Virus record (IMG/VR): IMGVR_UViG_3300003478_000003
Coordinates: 21,244-75,455 of that record
Direction: 5' to 3' (one strand)
Length of the DNA: 54,212 bases
Origin: a virus
Shown: positions 16,504 to 24,854 of the stretch, piece by piece
Layout of the letters: every line of letters starts with the position of its first letter
How positions within the stretch are numbered: position 1 is the first letter of the stretch
Translations under genes and position numbers: made by a program
Notes under the pieces: model-generated
The model's database searches: none
The model's input: the letters and a program-made list of their open reading frames with translations, nothing else
What the model was told of the DNA's origin: nothing

Positions 16504-16809
16504 TTATATTCTCAATTTCGCTTCATAATAGATACCGTCTTTTGTTTTAAATGGTATTTCTTCGTCTTCCATTATAATTTTATGTAATTTTATTTCTGCT
16601 AATGCTGTTTTTATATTTTCTACTATAATTTTGTGTAAACCTTTTTTAAAATTTATAGTAACTATTTCTTCTAAATATTCATTATTCTTCTTTCGAGGAG
16701 TTACTCCCCTTTCAGAGATTAGAAAATTATCTATCCATATACGTATAACTGGTGGTTTAAAATCCCAATCGCTATCAAGATAAAAATGTATTGTTTTCTT
16801 TTCAGGCAT
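16504..16809 (-). CDS. small beta-rich protein, paralogue family
   Basis: 101 residues, predicted beta-sandwich. Alternating strands such as PPVIRIWIDNFLI, IVTINFKKGLHKIIVENI and EIKLHKIIMEDE resemble the carbohydrate-binding-like pattern shared by several proteins in the window. The gene abuts the 268-residue gene (1-base spacing). Its ATG lies seven bases after a perfect sigma70 -10 box, so the mRNA may lack a leader. Confidence 0.6.
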   Translation of the reverse strand: MPEKKTIHFYLDSDWDFKPPVIRIWIDNFLISERGVTPRKKNNEYLEEIVTINFKKGLHKIIVENIKTALAEIKLHKIIMEDEEIPFKTKDGIYYEAKLRI

Positions 16810-16816
16810 ACATCAT

Positions 16817-16845
16817 ATTATATAGTGATTTTAGTATTGTGTCAA
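16817..16845 (-). promoter_or_regulatory. sigma70-type promoter, TTGACA-N17-TATAAT, before the 101-residue gene
   Basis: Both hexamers are perfect with a 17-bp spacer. Only seven bases separate the -10 box from the ATG at 16809, so initiation should fall at or one base before the start codon. Confidence 0.7.
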
Positions 16846-16856
16846 GCAGAATCCGA

Positions 16857-17837
16857 TTAATCGCTATAACCAAGTTCAGCCAAGCGATCCATTTGTTTTG
16901 TATTACCAGTTTCCTTTGCAAACTGATATAATTCTTTAGCATATTCTGGATTACGTGCTAGTTTACTGGCGGGAATTCCAGAATAAGGATCTGCTAAGAA
17001 ACTATTTTTTATTAATGGTTTATCAGTCGCTCTATATAATTTCATTGCTTGGCGCCCAGTATCAATTTTTGTTCGATCCATATCTTTCAGATGTGCATCA
17101 AGTTTTGCTTGTAACTTTTTATTGGTTGGATCTTGTTTTACATAATCTTGCAATACTCGCTTCTTGGCCATATTAGTACCATAATTGCCATATTTTTCTT
17201 CCCATTTCTTCTGACTTTTATCGTCTTCTGCCTTTTTTGCATCAAGGTCGGATTGCCATACTTCTTTTCTTACTTTCTTACCGTCTTTATCCCTCTCAAC
17301 GCTTACCTCGAGCCTTTTATCTCTTGGATCACCTTTTTTAACATAGGCATCAGCTCTTATTTGATCCACTACTTGTACTTTAGCTCCACGGCGCAAATCT
17401 GTATCTTTTAATTCTCGATCAAGATCATACTCAGCATGTTTTTGACCTAAAATATTACGATCATAATATTTTGATTTACCTGTCTCTGCCTCTTTATCAC
17501 GACGTTGATCTGCTAAACCTTTAAGATCTGGGCCAGTGCGTACTTCCTTATGACCTGGTTGTCCTTTTGTACCATATGAGGTATAACTACTTGGCTCACT
17601 TACAATTTGTCCTGTTCTAGGATCTTTAAAATAACCAGATAATCTATCTTTGTTGGGGTTTTTAGGACGACTTGCAGCTATTTTCTTTTGTTTTTCTGTT
17701 CGTTGTATTAGATCTGATTTAGACACAGATACTTTTGGTGCCGTTGGATCAACAGTAGTACCAGATTTAACTCTTGGATCTGCAATTGTCACTCTATCTG
17801 TTTCAGTTTTTTCAGTTAAAATATCTTTTATGTTCAT
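16857..17837 (-). CDS. hypothetical protein, highly charged, 326 residues
   Basis: Very rich in Lys, Asp, Arg and Gly with long stretches that look disordered. The N-terminus MNIKDILTEKTETDR resembles short docking peptides seen in phage virion proteins (compare MKNFREILEDN at 37305). The C-terminal 60 residues (IPASKLARNPEYAKELYQFA) look helical and ordered. No family is recognised. It lies 18 bases after the three-domain fusion gene and is probably cotranscribed with it. An injected virion protein is one guess. Confidence 0.6.
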   Translation of the reverse strand: MNIKDILTEKTETDRVTIADPRVKSGTTVDPTAPKVSVSKSDLIQRTEKQKKIAASRPKNPNKDRLSGYFKDPRTGQIVSEPSSYTSYGTKGQPGHKEVRTGPDLKGLADQRRDKEAETGKSKYYDRNILGQKHAEYDLDRELKDTDLRRGAKVQVVDQIRADAYVKKGDPRDKRLEVSVERDKDGKKVRKEVWQSDLDAKKAEDDKSQKKWEEKYGNYGTNMAKKRVLQDYVKQDPTNKKLQAKLDAHLKDMDRTKIDTGRQAMKLYRATDKPLIKNSFLADPYSGIPASKLARNPEYAKELYQFAKETGNTKQMDRLAELGYSD

Positions 17838-17855
17838 TATTATATACTTATCTGA

Positions 17856-19685
17856 CTACATATTGGCGTGCATTGCCGCCATGTGCTTCTTATATTTCTT
17901 CGTGCCTTTTTTATGCGGACTCTTACCTTCTAAAGCATTAGCAATACTGCTACTATGCTCTGGCTTTTCTTCCTCATTCAAACTATCGTCTAAATCCCAA
18001 GGACCCCAATGCCCTTGTTTTAACATATTAGCAAGACCTTTATGATGTTCATATCTAGCAAAAGCACCTTTTGTTTCTTCAACACCGCCTAGTTTATAAT
18101 ATTGTTCCTTACGCATTACAATATTATTACCATTGGCTTGATCAAACACTACATCACCCATCTCAGTCCATGCGTGTGGGAATCTGCGTCCTTCTAATTT
18201 GCCTTGGCCACGCACTAATGCATGAACTAATGTTGTATTGTCTATCAACATTTCTTCTGTATCCATCAAAGCACGGCCTGCTTTACTAAAGCAATCACCA
18301 CAAGCATCTTCTGTAATTGTAGCAAGTCCTTCACTAAACCCTGATTGTTGGTCCATCCAATCCAATGCTTCTCTATTTGTAACTGGTGTTGCTAACCAAC
18401 GTTGCATACTATTATATGCTTTTTTCACACGATCTTCATTCTCTGAATTTTCTGAATTATCTATTACATAAAAATCATTACGGCCAAATAACATTTGGAA
18501 ATTTCCAACATTTTCTTGGGCCATTTTCCATCCCTTGTTTAATAATTTTTCTGGAACAGAGCGTTCTGGGCGTTGCATGTTTCGTCCTTGCGCCGTTTCA
18601 AGATTGGTATTAACAAATATCATTCGTGTTTCATATCCAATATCTTCTAAATCTTTCTTTGCTTTTGCGATTTTCTCATAATCTTTAGCAGTACCATCAA
18701 TAATAAGTCCTAGTCTACCATCAAGATAATTACCTCTACGAGTATTTGTTAATTCTTTAGCACGACCACGTTGAACATCCCTATCTGCTTGTTCTTCATC
18801 AGGCATTTTAGGATCTAAATCGTGTTTAACCATTAAGTATTCTAATGCTTGATCTGTATTAACTACTTTAAGTCCACTGCCACCAAGCATTGCTCGTGAC
18901 ATATAACTCTTGCCTGAACCAGGGCCACCAGCCATAAACACCGCTTTAAAAATATGCGGATCATTTACACCTTCAGTAAGTTCTTTTTTAGGTTCTTTAT
19001 GGTCTATATACGCCTGTATAATTTTATCATCTATATCGTGTAAACGTTCCCAATCTGGATCGTCTACATACTCAATACCTGCTTCGCGATCTGCTTTCAT
19101 ATCGCCTTCGCGTAACTTCGGGGTAACTTGTGCTAACCACTCATCTCGTGATATACCAAGATCACCAGGCTTACCTAAATCATCTACTCTAATAGCATCT
19201 ATAATTCTGTCTGCTCTGATATCTGAACCACTTCGTAATGCTCTGCCTTTATTAGCAACAAATGGATCTTCTGCCGGGTCATCATCCCAAATCTCATCTT
19301 CCATATCAATACGTATAATGGAAATGTCTTTATCTGTATCACGAAACTCCCAAGCCATTTTGCCTGCCCAGTTTAATGCATCTTCTGGATCATCAAATGC
19401 AAATATACCTGCTTCTTCGTTATATCTACTACCACCTGGGCCTTTAATCCATAAACTAGGCTGGAATTGTAGCAATCCTTTTTGCTTAATGCTAGGAACG
19501 TTCTTAGTAAATGTAGCATGATACAAATACTTTGGCATTGTTTCGTCGCCCGCCTCATAGATGTCTTTGATAAAGTTTTTATATACCATATTATCAGCAG
19601 AATAACCTGTCTCATATTTGGATTTGCGTTTATAACTGCGCCGATTTTTTAATACATTACGACTGACAAGATCATGTAGTTTCAT
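17856..19685 (-). CDS. three-domain fusion: ADP-ribosyltransferase-like, P-loop kinase, papain-like
   Basis: 609 residues from the ATG at 19685, chosen because a late-type promoter lies five bases upstream. About residues 50-165 resemble ADP-ribosyltransferase/KptA-type folds (KYLYHATFTKNVPSIKQKGL, then EAGIFAFDDPEDALNWA). About 245-430 is a zeta-toxin or polynucleotide-kinase-like P-loop domain (MAGGPGSGKSYMSRAM, VVNTDQALEYLM, GLIIDGTAKD). About 455-575 looks like a papain or transglutaminase-type domain with a possible triad Cys (ACGDCFSKA), His (RFPHAWTE) and Asp (VVFDQANGNN). It could be injected to modify host proteins or RNA. All activities are inferred. Confidence 0.65.
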   Translation of the reverse strand: MKLHDLVSRNVLKNRRSYKRKSKYETGYSADNMVYKNFIKDIYEAGDETMPKYLYHATFTKNVPSIKQKGLLQFQPSLWIKGPGGSRYNEEAGIFAFDDPEDALNWAGKMAWEFRDTDKDISIIRIDMEDEIWDDDPAEDPFVANKGRALRSGSDIRADRIIDAIRVDDLGKPGDLGISRDEWLAQVTPKLREGDMKADREAGIEYVDDPDWERLHDIDDKIIQAYIDHKEPKKELTEGVNDPHIFKAVFMAGGPGSGKSYMSRAMLGGSGLKVVNTDQALEYLMVKHDLDPKMPDEEQADRDVQRGRAKELTNTRRGNYLDGRLGLIIDGTAKDYEKIAKAKKDLEDIGYETRMIFVNTNLETAQGRNMQRPERSVPEKLLNKGWKMAQENVGNFQMLFGRNDFYVIDNSENSENEDRVKKAYNSMQRWLATPVTNREALDWMDQQSGFSEGLATITEDACGDCFSKAGRALMDTEEMLIDNTTLVHALVRGQGKLEGRRFPHAWTEMGDVVFDQANGNNIVMRKEQYYKLGGVEETKGAFARYEHHKGLANMLKQGHWGPWDLDDSLNEEEKPEHSSSIANALEGKSPHKKGTKKYKKHMAAMHANM

Positions 19686-19690
19686 ATATG

Positions 19691-19698
19691 TATTTATT
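19691..19698 (-). promoter_or_regulatory. late-type promoter AATAAATA, leaderless arrangement
   Basis: The box ends five bases before the ATG of the three-domain fusion gene at 19685. Late transcripts would begin at the A of that ATG. Confidence 0.5.
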
Positions 19699-19709
19699 TC
19701 GATTATTAC

Positions 19710-19738
19710 TTGACTGGTAAATAGAAACACTATATAAT
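19710..19738 (+). promoter_or_regulatory. sigma70-type promoter, TTGACT-N17-TATAAT, before guaC
   Basis: Five of six -35 bases and a perfect -10 box with a 17-bp spacer. Exactly six bases separate the -10 box from the guaC ATG, predicting a leaderless mRNA. It is divergent from the late box at 19691-19698. Confidence 0.7.
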
Positions 19739-19744
19739 ATACGT

Positions 19745-20809
19745 ATGAGAATAGAAACAGACATTAAACTAGACTACAAAGACGTCTTACTAAAACCTAA
19801 ACGTTCTACGCTATCCAGTAGGCGTAGCGTTACGATAGAACGTGACTTTACATTTAGACACTGGAATGACACTAGAGAATCATGGTCAGGTGTTCCTATT
19901 ATGGCGTCCAACATGGATGGTGTAGGTACCTTTTCAATGGCAAACGTATTGCAAAACTACAATATGTTAACGATTATTAAAAAGCATTACACAATAGAAG
20001 ATTGGGAAAATGCAGTAGGGCATGGTATGAGTTTAAGTAATATAGCAGTTAGCACAGGAACCAATGCTATATTTGATCCAGATGCAGAAGATTACAAAAA
20101 AGCACAAGAAATACTTACACGTTGGCCTGATATTAAATTTATTTGTATTGATGTTGCCAATGGCTATCAGCAAAACTTTTCAGATTTTGTGAGAGAAGTG
20201 AGAGAAAGGTTTCCTAAAAAGATTATCATAGCAGGTAATGTTATTACAGGTGAAATGACTGAGCAATTATGTATTGCTGGTGCCGATATTGTAAAATGCG
20301 GTATCGGGCCTGGCTCAGTATGCACAACACGAATAATGACCGGTGTTGGTATGCCACAATTAAGTGGTATTATGGAATGTGCTGATGCCGCACATGGATT
20401 AGGCGGGCATATTATAGCAGATGGTGGTTGCACAGAGCCTGGTGATGTTGCTAAAGCATTTGGTGCCGGCGCTGACTTTGTTATGTTAGGTGGAATGCTT
20501 GCTGGACATGATGAGAGTGAACTATCTGAAGTTGCAGGGCAATATGAGTTTTACGGTATGAGTTCCAATCGCGCAATGCAGGAACACGGCACACGTAAAG
20601 ATGGATATAGAAGTTCTGAAGGGCGTCATATTAGATTAGATGCTCGTGGCCCAGTAGAACACACTGTAGTAGAAATACTTGGTGGTGTGCGTAGTGCTTG
20701 CACATATATTGGTGCTCGTCGTATTAAAGATATACCCAAATCTGCAACATTTGTCTTAGTTAATACTACATATAATACTGTTTACTTACAAAACACAGTA
20801 GGAGATTAA
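19745..20809 (+). CDS. guaC: GMP reductase
   Basis: 354 residues, about the length of E. coli GuaC (347). It converts GMP to IMP and ammonia with NADPH. Similarity to GuaC is visible throughout: FKDVLL-type start ([15 protein letters not shown]), [34 protein letters not shown] with catalytic Cys193, [15 protein letters not shown] and [20 protein letters not shown]. No CBS domains are present, unlike most IMP dehydrogenases. It opens a two-gene plus-strand operon. The enzyme would return guanine nucleotides to the IMP/adenine side, or recycle host GMP. Confidence 0.93.
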   Translation: MRIETDIKLDYKDVLLKPKRSTLSSRRSVTIERDFTFRHWNDTRESWSGVPIMASNMDGVGTFSMANVLQNYNMLTIIKKHYTIEDWENAVGHGMSLSNIAVSTGTNAIFDPDAEDYKKAQEILTRWPDIKFICIDVANGYQQNFSDFVREVRERFPKKIIIAGNVITGEMTEQLCIAGADIVKCGIGPGSVCTTRIMTGVGMPQLSGIMECADAAHGLGGHIIADGGCTEPGDVAKAFGAGADFVMLGGMLAGHDESELSEVAGQYEFYGMSSNRAMQEHGTRKDGYRSSEGRHIRLDARGPVEHTVVEILGGVRSACTYIGARRIKDIPKSATFVLVNTTYNTVYLQNTVGD

Positions 20810-20810
20810 C

Positions 20811-21191
20811 ATGGCTTGGCAATACCAAATAAGGTTTACTTTAGATATTCCTGGAGAAATGCCTTCAGAAGTAACCTCATTATTAAATACTTACAACGCC
20901 GTTCCTATGTGTCAGTATGATTTGTTTGCTGGATATTGTAGAGAAGCTGAACAAGAAGGTGTTGAAGATTATCCATTATATAATTGGACTATAGATACTA
21001 TTACTAATCCAAAGAAAAAAGAAAAATATCAAAAAGTTTATAGCATTTATGTAAATGGTGATGAGATATATGATAAAACTATTGCTGATGAAATAGAACA
21101 AGAATTATTGGCACTAGGGCATGTAGGAATAAACACTATCACTAAACACGATTCTAATCCTGCTAACAACCCACAGCCACCTTCACGCTAA
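20811..21191 (+). CDS. hypothetical protein, 126 residues
   Basis: Follows guaC with a one-base gap and is surely cotranscribed. The N-terminus (WQYQIRFTLDIPGEM) suggests a beta strand; the middle has Cys34 and Cys43 (PMCQYDLFAGYCREAEQ) and a YNWTIDTITNP strand. The C-terminus is Asn/Pro rich. It may modify or assist GMP reductase, but no family is recognised. It overlaps the convergent gene at 21183 by 9 bases. Confidence 0.65.
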   Translation: MAWQYQIRFTLDIPGEMPSEVTSLLNTYNAVPMCQYDLFAGYCREAEQEGVEDYPLYNWTIDTITNPKKKEKYQKVYSIYVNGDEIYDKTIADEIEQELLALGHVGINTITKHDSNPANNPQPPSR

Positions 21192-22010
21192 ATCATCTCC
21201 AAATATATTATCTGACACCCACGCATAAAACGGCGTTTTAAAGTTTATTACCCATTTGCCGTTTAAACTAATAGTAGCATCATTAGGTATGTGATGTATT
21301 AACTTATTCTCTTCTACATATAAATTAGGATTCTTAGCGTTATCTGCTATAAAATGAATATCATTGGTACAATCATAATACAAATTTTTCCCTTTTAATA
21401 TATAACCGCTATTAGCTATATAATAGCCAGTGTATTGTGTAAACTCTCCTGTTACATTATTAAACACACGTGGGTTGTTTCCTTGTACGTTGCTGTGCCT
21501 AAAGTGTAATAATCTAAAATCTTCAATAATAAACACTTCGCCTCGCTTGTGCCGGCCGCGTCTATTGTCATTATTAATTTGACTATACGTGTAATATGGA
21601 TTATTAGTGCAATCTAAATATACGTGACCACGTCTGTGTATTAAGTCGCACAAATCTATACCACATATATCTAAATATTTTATATTGACGCCAAAATCGC
21701 CCTTTACATAATCGTCAGGATATACAGCATTGGAATGTTCTATTATTAATGTATAGTCATTCTCTATGTTGTCGTCAATATCTACTTTGAATTTATAATG
21801 TTGTTCACCTTTCCATCCACCAGAATCAATCGACGTATTATATTGATCGCCTATATGCGGTACTTGTTCAATAGGATGTTGAGGAGTACTCCAATCTGCT
21901 AACGATTCACCACGTATTAATCCATCGTTACATAGTATCTTGTATTTTAAATCAGGAAACTTACTTCCAGTCCAATCAAAGGTAGTACTGAAGTGAACTG
22001 TAAAGGCCAT
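21183..22010 (-). CDS. beta-rich virion-type protein, paralogue family
   Basis: 275 residues, nearly all beta. It shares a layout with 22012, 22756 and the first part of 45019: a FDWTG-type start, a Tyr/His-rich body strand of the form HYKFKVDIDD, a D-x-G-I-D-L motif (ICGIDLCDLI) and a final strand INFKTPFYAWV. This resembles calcium-dependent carbohydrate-binding or fibre-domain sandwiches. It is coupled to 22012 (TAAAATG). A role in adhesion is likely but inferred. Confidence 0.6.
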   Translation of the reverse strand: MAFTVHFSTTFDWTGSKFPDLKYKILCNDGLIRGESLADWSTPQHPIEQVPHIGDQYNTSIDSGGWKGEQHYKFKVDIDDNIENDYTLIIEHSNAVYPDDYVKGDFGVNIKYLDICGIDLCDLIHRRGHVYLDCTNNPYYTYSQINNDNRRGRHKRGEVFIIEDFRLLHFRHSNVQGNNPRVFNNVTGEFTQYTGYYIANSGYILKGKNLYYDCTNDIHFIADNAKNPNLYVEENKLIHHIPNDATISLNGKWVINFKTPFYAWVSDNIFGDDLA

Positions 22011-22011
22011 T

Positions 22012-22656
22012 TTACTGCAATAATAGTTCTAATAACCAAAGATAAAGAGGTGTTTTAAAAGTGAAATTCATAGTAGATCCTGGCATATGAACATAATCAC
22101 CAGTGGATGTATACCAATATCTGCCATCTATTATTTGTAATTTATCTGTTAATCCTTCCGGAACAAGATGATGTTGAATAAATCCATCATCTGCATAGTT
22201 CTCTTCCAAACATAATGGTACAGAAATTACACTAGTGTCATATATAAGACTTGATACAGATATTTCGTTAATTTCTATATCTCTCACAAACACACCAAAA
22301 TCTTCGTTAAATCCTGTTTCTTTATCAAGTTCTTTGATACTATCAATATGAGTAAAATTCCAATTTGGCGATAACTTTAAATTATGTTCCATATCAACAT
22401 CATCATCTAAGTCTACAGTAAATTCTGTTGTTACATATTTTTCATATTCATTTTTAGCATTCACCATGCCGGGATCGTCATCCGACAGGCCGGTCCAAGC
22501 AGGAAGTTGTGTATCTTCACTATCTTTCTTCACTATAAATTTTTCATCTATGATATTATTATCAAATTCAATTTTTAGCGTAGGACTAATGATTTCATCA
22601 ACGCGAACTAAATGTTCTGGTTCAAAATATAATTTAATTTTAAAAGGTTCATTCAT
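22012..22656 (-). CDS. beta-rich virion-type protein, paralogue family
   Basis: 214 residues from the ATG at 22656. An upstream ATG at 22704 lies inside a terminator stem, so it is rejected. The protein has an LPAWTGLSDDD turn, FTVDLDDDVDMEHNL, VRDIEINEISVSSLI and ends FTFKTPLYLWL, matching its neighbours at 21183 and 22756. A late-type box lies five bases before the ATG, so the gene is probably expressed late from a leaderless mRNA. Confidence 0.6.
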   Translation of the reverse strand: MNEPFKIKLYFEPEHLVRVDEIISPTLKIEFDNNIIDEKFIVKKDSEDTQLPAWTGLSDDDPGMVNAKNEYEKYVTTEFTVDLDDDVDMEHNLKLSPNWNFTHIDSIKELDKETGFNEDFGVFVRDIEINEISVSSLIYDTSVISVPLCLEENYADDGFIQHHLVPEGLTDKLQIIDGRYWYTSTGDYVHMPGSTMNFTFKTPLYLWLLELLLQ

Positions 22657-22661
22657 GCTAG

Positions 22662-22669
22662 TATTTATT
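22662..22669 (-). promoter_or_regulatory. late-type promoter AATAAATA, leaderless arrangement
   Basis: The box ends five bases before the ATG at 22656 and lies just after a terminator (22676-22711), so it should open an independent late transcript for 22012 and 21183. Confidence 0.6.
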
Positions 22670-22675
22670 TTAGTT

Positions 22676-22711
22676 AAAAAAATACGGTCAAATAATGACC
22701 GCATTTTTATA
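22676..22711 (-). terminator. bidirectional rho-independent terminator
   Basis: A 10-bp stem (AATGCGGTCA/TGACCGTATT, one wobble) with a five-base loop is followed by seven T on the minus strand. On the plus strand the same stem is followed by a T-run too. It separates the gene at 22756 from the late promoter at 22662. Confidence 0.75.
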
Positions 22712-22716
22712 TTTCT

Positions 22717-22737
22717 GAATAATTTTATAAATTATTC
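22717..22737. repeat. perfect AT-rich inverted repeat
   Basis: A 9-bp inverted repeat GAATAATTT/AAATTATTC with three loop bases lies between the terminator and the stop codon at 22756. Function unknown; it may be part of the termination region. Confidence 0.4.
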
Positions 22738-22755
22738 GATGTGCGTATTTGCCGT

Positions 22756-23304
22756 TTAGTTATTATTGATGCTACGCATCCAAGGTTCTAATGGACTATC
22801 AAACTGAAAAGTCCAGGATCCTTTGCCGCATATAAGGCCTGCATTATCAGGCCATTCACATTTGCTATATGTATATGATCCATATCCAAAATCTACAGTT
22901 TCAATACTACCTGCTACAAGAATATCGGTATCTAATAATATTTGCATAGCGTCATCTATATGAGTGTATATTTTTAGGTATGGTGCTAGTAACATATCTG
23001 CTAGACCATAATCCACACCTTCGATGTTAATTGATTCTAATTTAACGGATGGGGTTTCGTTTTCAGCTGCCAATAGATCAAATTGTACATTATGTGTACC
23101 AGGATTGCTTTCCATAGTATCAGTACATTGAACATGGAATGAGTGGCTAGGTCTATCCAAAGTAGGATCCTCATGACCACTGCCTATGTAAAAATTTTGA
23201 TCAACGCCTGGTTCGTGTTGCGGCACAACACCATTTACTTTTTGAACGATACGTGATCTAAACGCATCCTCAGTAGTAAACGTAAATTTTAACCATTCTA
23301 CCAT
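22756..23304 (-). CDS. beta-rich virion-type protein, paralogue family
   Basis: 182 residues from the ATG at 23304, chosen because GGGAG lies ten bases upstream. The ATG at 23331 has no ribosome site and sits in a palindrome. Strands such as WLKFTFTTEDAF, HSFHVQCTD, VKLESINIEGVDYGLADML and the final GSWTFQFDSPLEPWM repeat the pattern of 21183 and 22012. It is followed by a strong terminator, so it is a one-gene late unit. A receptor-binding or capsid decoration role is inferred. Confidence 0.6.
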   Translation of the reverse strand: MVEWLKFTFTTEDAFRSRIVQKVNGVVPQHEPGVDQNFYIGSGHEDPTLDRPSHSFHVQCTDTMESNPGTHNVQFDLLAAENETPSVKLESINIEGVDYGLADMLLAPYLKIYTHIDDAMQILLDTDILVAGSIETVDFGYGSYTYSKCEWPDNAGLICGKGSWTFQFDSPLEPWMRSINNN

Positions 23305-23322
23305 TTTGTATTTTCTCCCACG

Positions 23323-23353
23323 GGTTTTCATGAAAACCAGTTAGTAACTGGTT
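23323..23353 (-). repeat. overlapping palindromes in a late mRNA leader
   Basis: A perfect 16-bp palindrome GGTTTTCATGAAAACC (23323-23338) overlaps a second inverted repeat, AACCAGTTA-C-TAACTGGTT (23335-23353). The two share four bases, so their hairpins compete. They lie between the TATAAATA at 23359 and the start at 23304. Confidence 0.5.
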
Positions 23354-23358
23354 GCTCA

Positions 23359-23366
23359 TATTTATA
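23359..23366 (-). promoter_or_regulatory. late-type promoter TATAAATA
   Basis: Perfect late box upstream of the 182-residue beta-rich gene. The predicted start is the A at 23353, which is the first base of the inverted repeat, giving a structured leader of about 49 bases. Confidence 0.6.
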
Positions 23367-23378
23367 CAAAATGTTAAA

Positions 23379-24179
23379 TTATATACGCAACTTCACTCGA
23401 TTAATCATTGTTTCCCTACCACCAGTGTATTTGCTTACTTCGTGGCTTTTAACAAATCCAGCAATTTCAAATTTATCACCGGGTTCACTATTCATAGCAA
23501 AGTCATGGGTGAAGAATTTTACAACATTATTATCTTCATCAACACAGGTAACAATGGTACAATTATGATTAGGAATGTAACGAGTACTTACTACTTGAAG
23601 GTCAAAATTACATCTTTTGCCTTCCGTGCCAGTATAATCACTAACATCAGCAAGATCGCGTTCTACCTCTGCCGCTTTATCCCATTTTTTAGAATTGTAA
23701 AAGGCTTTGGGCAACGATGCTACCAATCCAAATTCATTAATTGGTATTCGTTCCTCGTTTATAACTTTAAGTATTGTTTGGTTAAAGTCACTCATTTTGC
23801 CGCTTAACTGCTTAAACAACAACCCTTGAAAGTAAGAGGTTATGTCTTCTGCCAATTCTTTATCCTTGGCAGTAATTTCCACCTCTCTCCCTTCCTGCAG
23901 ATCATCATATGCGAGAACCATATGATCTCTGTTTGCCATTATTTGGACGCGATCCACGTTGCTCGATATACCTTTCTGATGCTCAACATGCTTTTCATAC
24001 TTTGCATCTAACGCGGCATAGTATGCTTCTTGGCTCTTAATGTGGGTTCGTTTATTCAAACGATATGCGGTGCAGGCTAATTGAATAGCCAATGGCGTTT
24101 CAATCATTGCTTCACTTTTGCGATACATACGGTAAATTTTACCGGCAAATAATGTATCACGTTTTTTAAGCTTTCCCAT
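23379..24179 (-). CDS. hypothetical protein with OB-fold-like C-terminus
   Basis: 266 residues from the ATG at 24179, which overlaps the upstream stop (TAATG). The N-terminal part is helical and basic (MGKLKKRDTLFAGKIYRMYR). The C-terminal 90 residues form alternating strands (FDLQVVSTRYIP, CTIVTCVDEDNNVVKFFTH, DKFEIAGFVKSHEVSKYTG, TMINRVKLRI) that resemble an OB fold, so single-stranded DNA or RNA binding is possible. It is the last gene of a three-gene operon driven by an early-type promoter, fitting a replication or transcription role. Confidence 0.6.
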   Translation of the reverse strand: MGKLKKRDTLFAGKIYRMYRKSEAMIETPLAIQLACTAYRLNKRTHIKSQEAYYAALDAKYEKHVEHQKGISSNVDRVQIMANRDHMVLAYDDLQEGREVEITAKDKELAEDITSYFQGLLFKQLSGKMSDFNQTILKVINEERIPINEFGLVASLPKAFYNSKKWDKAAEVERDLADVSDYTGTEGKRCNFDLQVVSTRYIPNHNCTIVTCVDEDNNVVKFFTHDFAMNSEPGDKFEIAGFVKSHEVSKYTGGRETMINRVKLRI

Positions 24180-24439
24180 TACGCCACTCCTACTAAGGCA
24201 CGATCCCAAAAAGTTTCGCCCCAAATGTTTTCCATATCTGCGTCTACCGGAGCATACGCTGTTATGGCATATACCGCGGCCCGTCTCGCCGATGCATCAG
24301 CACCAGACTGTAAGGTGGATCGTAAATCTTCTATACGGTCCTCGTTAGATATGCCTCTGAAGGTTTCCATAACTCTACTGAAAACCTCGCCGGTAACTTC
24401 GTTTTCAAAGTCAACCAACACATCAAATCGCTGTGCCAT
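24179..24439 (-). CDS. hypothetical protein, 86 residues
   Basis: Starts in a TAATG overlap with the 58-residue gene. The sequence is acidic and mostly helical (RFDVLVDFENEVTGEVFSRV, DRIEDLRSTLQSGAD). The upstream extension of the frame is rejected because it covers the previous gene. No family recognised; it belongs to the early-type operon 24615-23379. Confidence 0.6.
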   Translation of the reverse strand: MAQRFDVLVDFENEVTGEVFSRVMETFRGISNEDRIEDLRSTLQSGADASARRAAVYAITAYAPVDADMENIWGETFWDRALVGVA

Positions 24440-24615
24440 TATTTCATCCCCTTGAGCGCGGCCGCCAGTTGATCCAATTGTTTTGCCGCCAACGCTTTCT
24501 GTACTGCTGAATTGGCAACGGCACGACACAAGGCTTCACGTTCCTTGTTGCGTTCATTTTTTTCAAAGTTTCTCTCACGTTCTATATCGCGGAGCATATC
24601 TGCTGGTATTGACAT
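24439..24615 (-). CDS. small helical protein, 58 residues
   Basis: The ATG at 24615 follows AAGGA at good distance, so this start is preferred over the one at 24645. The product is one long charged helix (DIERERNFEKNERNKEREAL) followed by an Ala/Leu-rich helix. It contains an Ala-Ala-Ala run encoded by GCGGCCGC. First gene of an early-type operon. Confidence 0.6.
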   Translation of the reverse strand: MSIPADMLRDIERERNFEKNERNKEREALCRAVANSAVQKALAAKQLDQLAAALKGMK

Positions 24616-24712
24616 TTGTTTTCCTTGGGAGAAAGTGAGGGGCACCGCAACCTGGTTGGCACTGTTGAAAGAGTGTGGGTAATCCCATACCCCTCTTTTA
24701 ATCTATACCACT

Positions 24713-24740
24713 ATTATAGCATATCGAGCGATCTAGTCTA
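24713..24740 (-). promoter_or_regulatory. extended -10 sigma70-type promoter, TAGACT-N16-TATAAT
   Basis: A perfect -10 box preceded by TGC (extended -10) with a TAGACT -35 at 16 bp. It drives the operon 24615-23379 through a leader of about 98 bases. Confidence 0.65.
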
Positions 24741-24783
24741 TCTTTTATGGGCATGTAAGTACTTGATTTTATTGAAGATATAT

Positions 24784-24814
24784 AAAAAGAAAAAGTCAAT
24801 GAGATCAATGACTT
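24784..24814 (-). terminator. second terminator-like hairpin
   Basis: Stem AAGTCA/TGACTT (extendable with one mismatch) followed by TTTCTTTTT on the minus strand. It lies 15 bases after the main terminator and would form a tandem pair. Confidence 0.45.
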
Positions 24815-24828
24815 ACATTTTACCCATG

Positions 24829-24854
24829 AAAAAAGGCCCGTAAATCAGGCCTTT
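24829..24854 (-). terminator. rho-independent terminator after the 75-residue gene
   Basis: A 9-bp stem (AAAGGCCTG/CGGGCCTTT, one wobble) with a five-base loop and a T-run. It lies 18 bases after the stop of the gene at 24873. Confidence 0.75.

Noticed and set aside
19686-19730. Longer N-terminus for the three-domain fusion
   Set aside because: It would run through the late box and lacks a ribosome site; the ATG at 19685 fits the promoter spacing.
22657-22704. Longer N-terminus for the gene at 22012
   Set aside because: The upstream ATG lies in a strong terminator stem.
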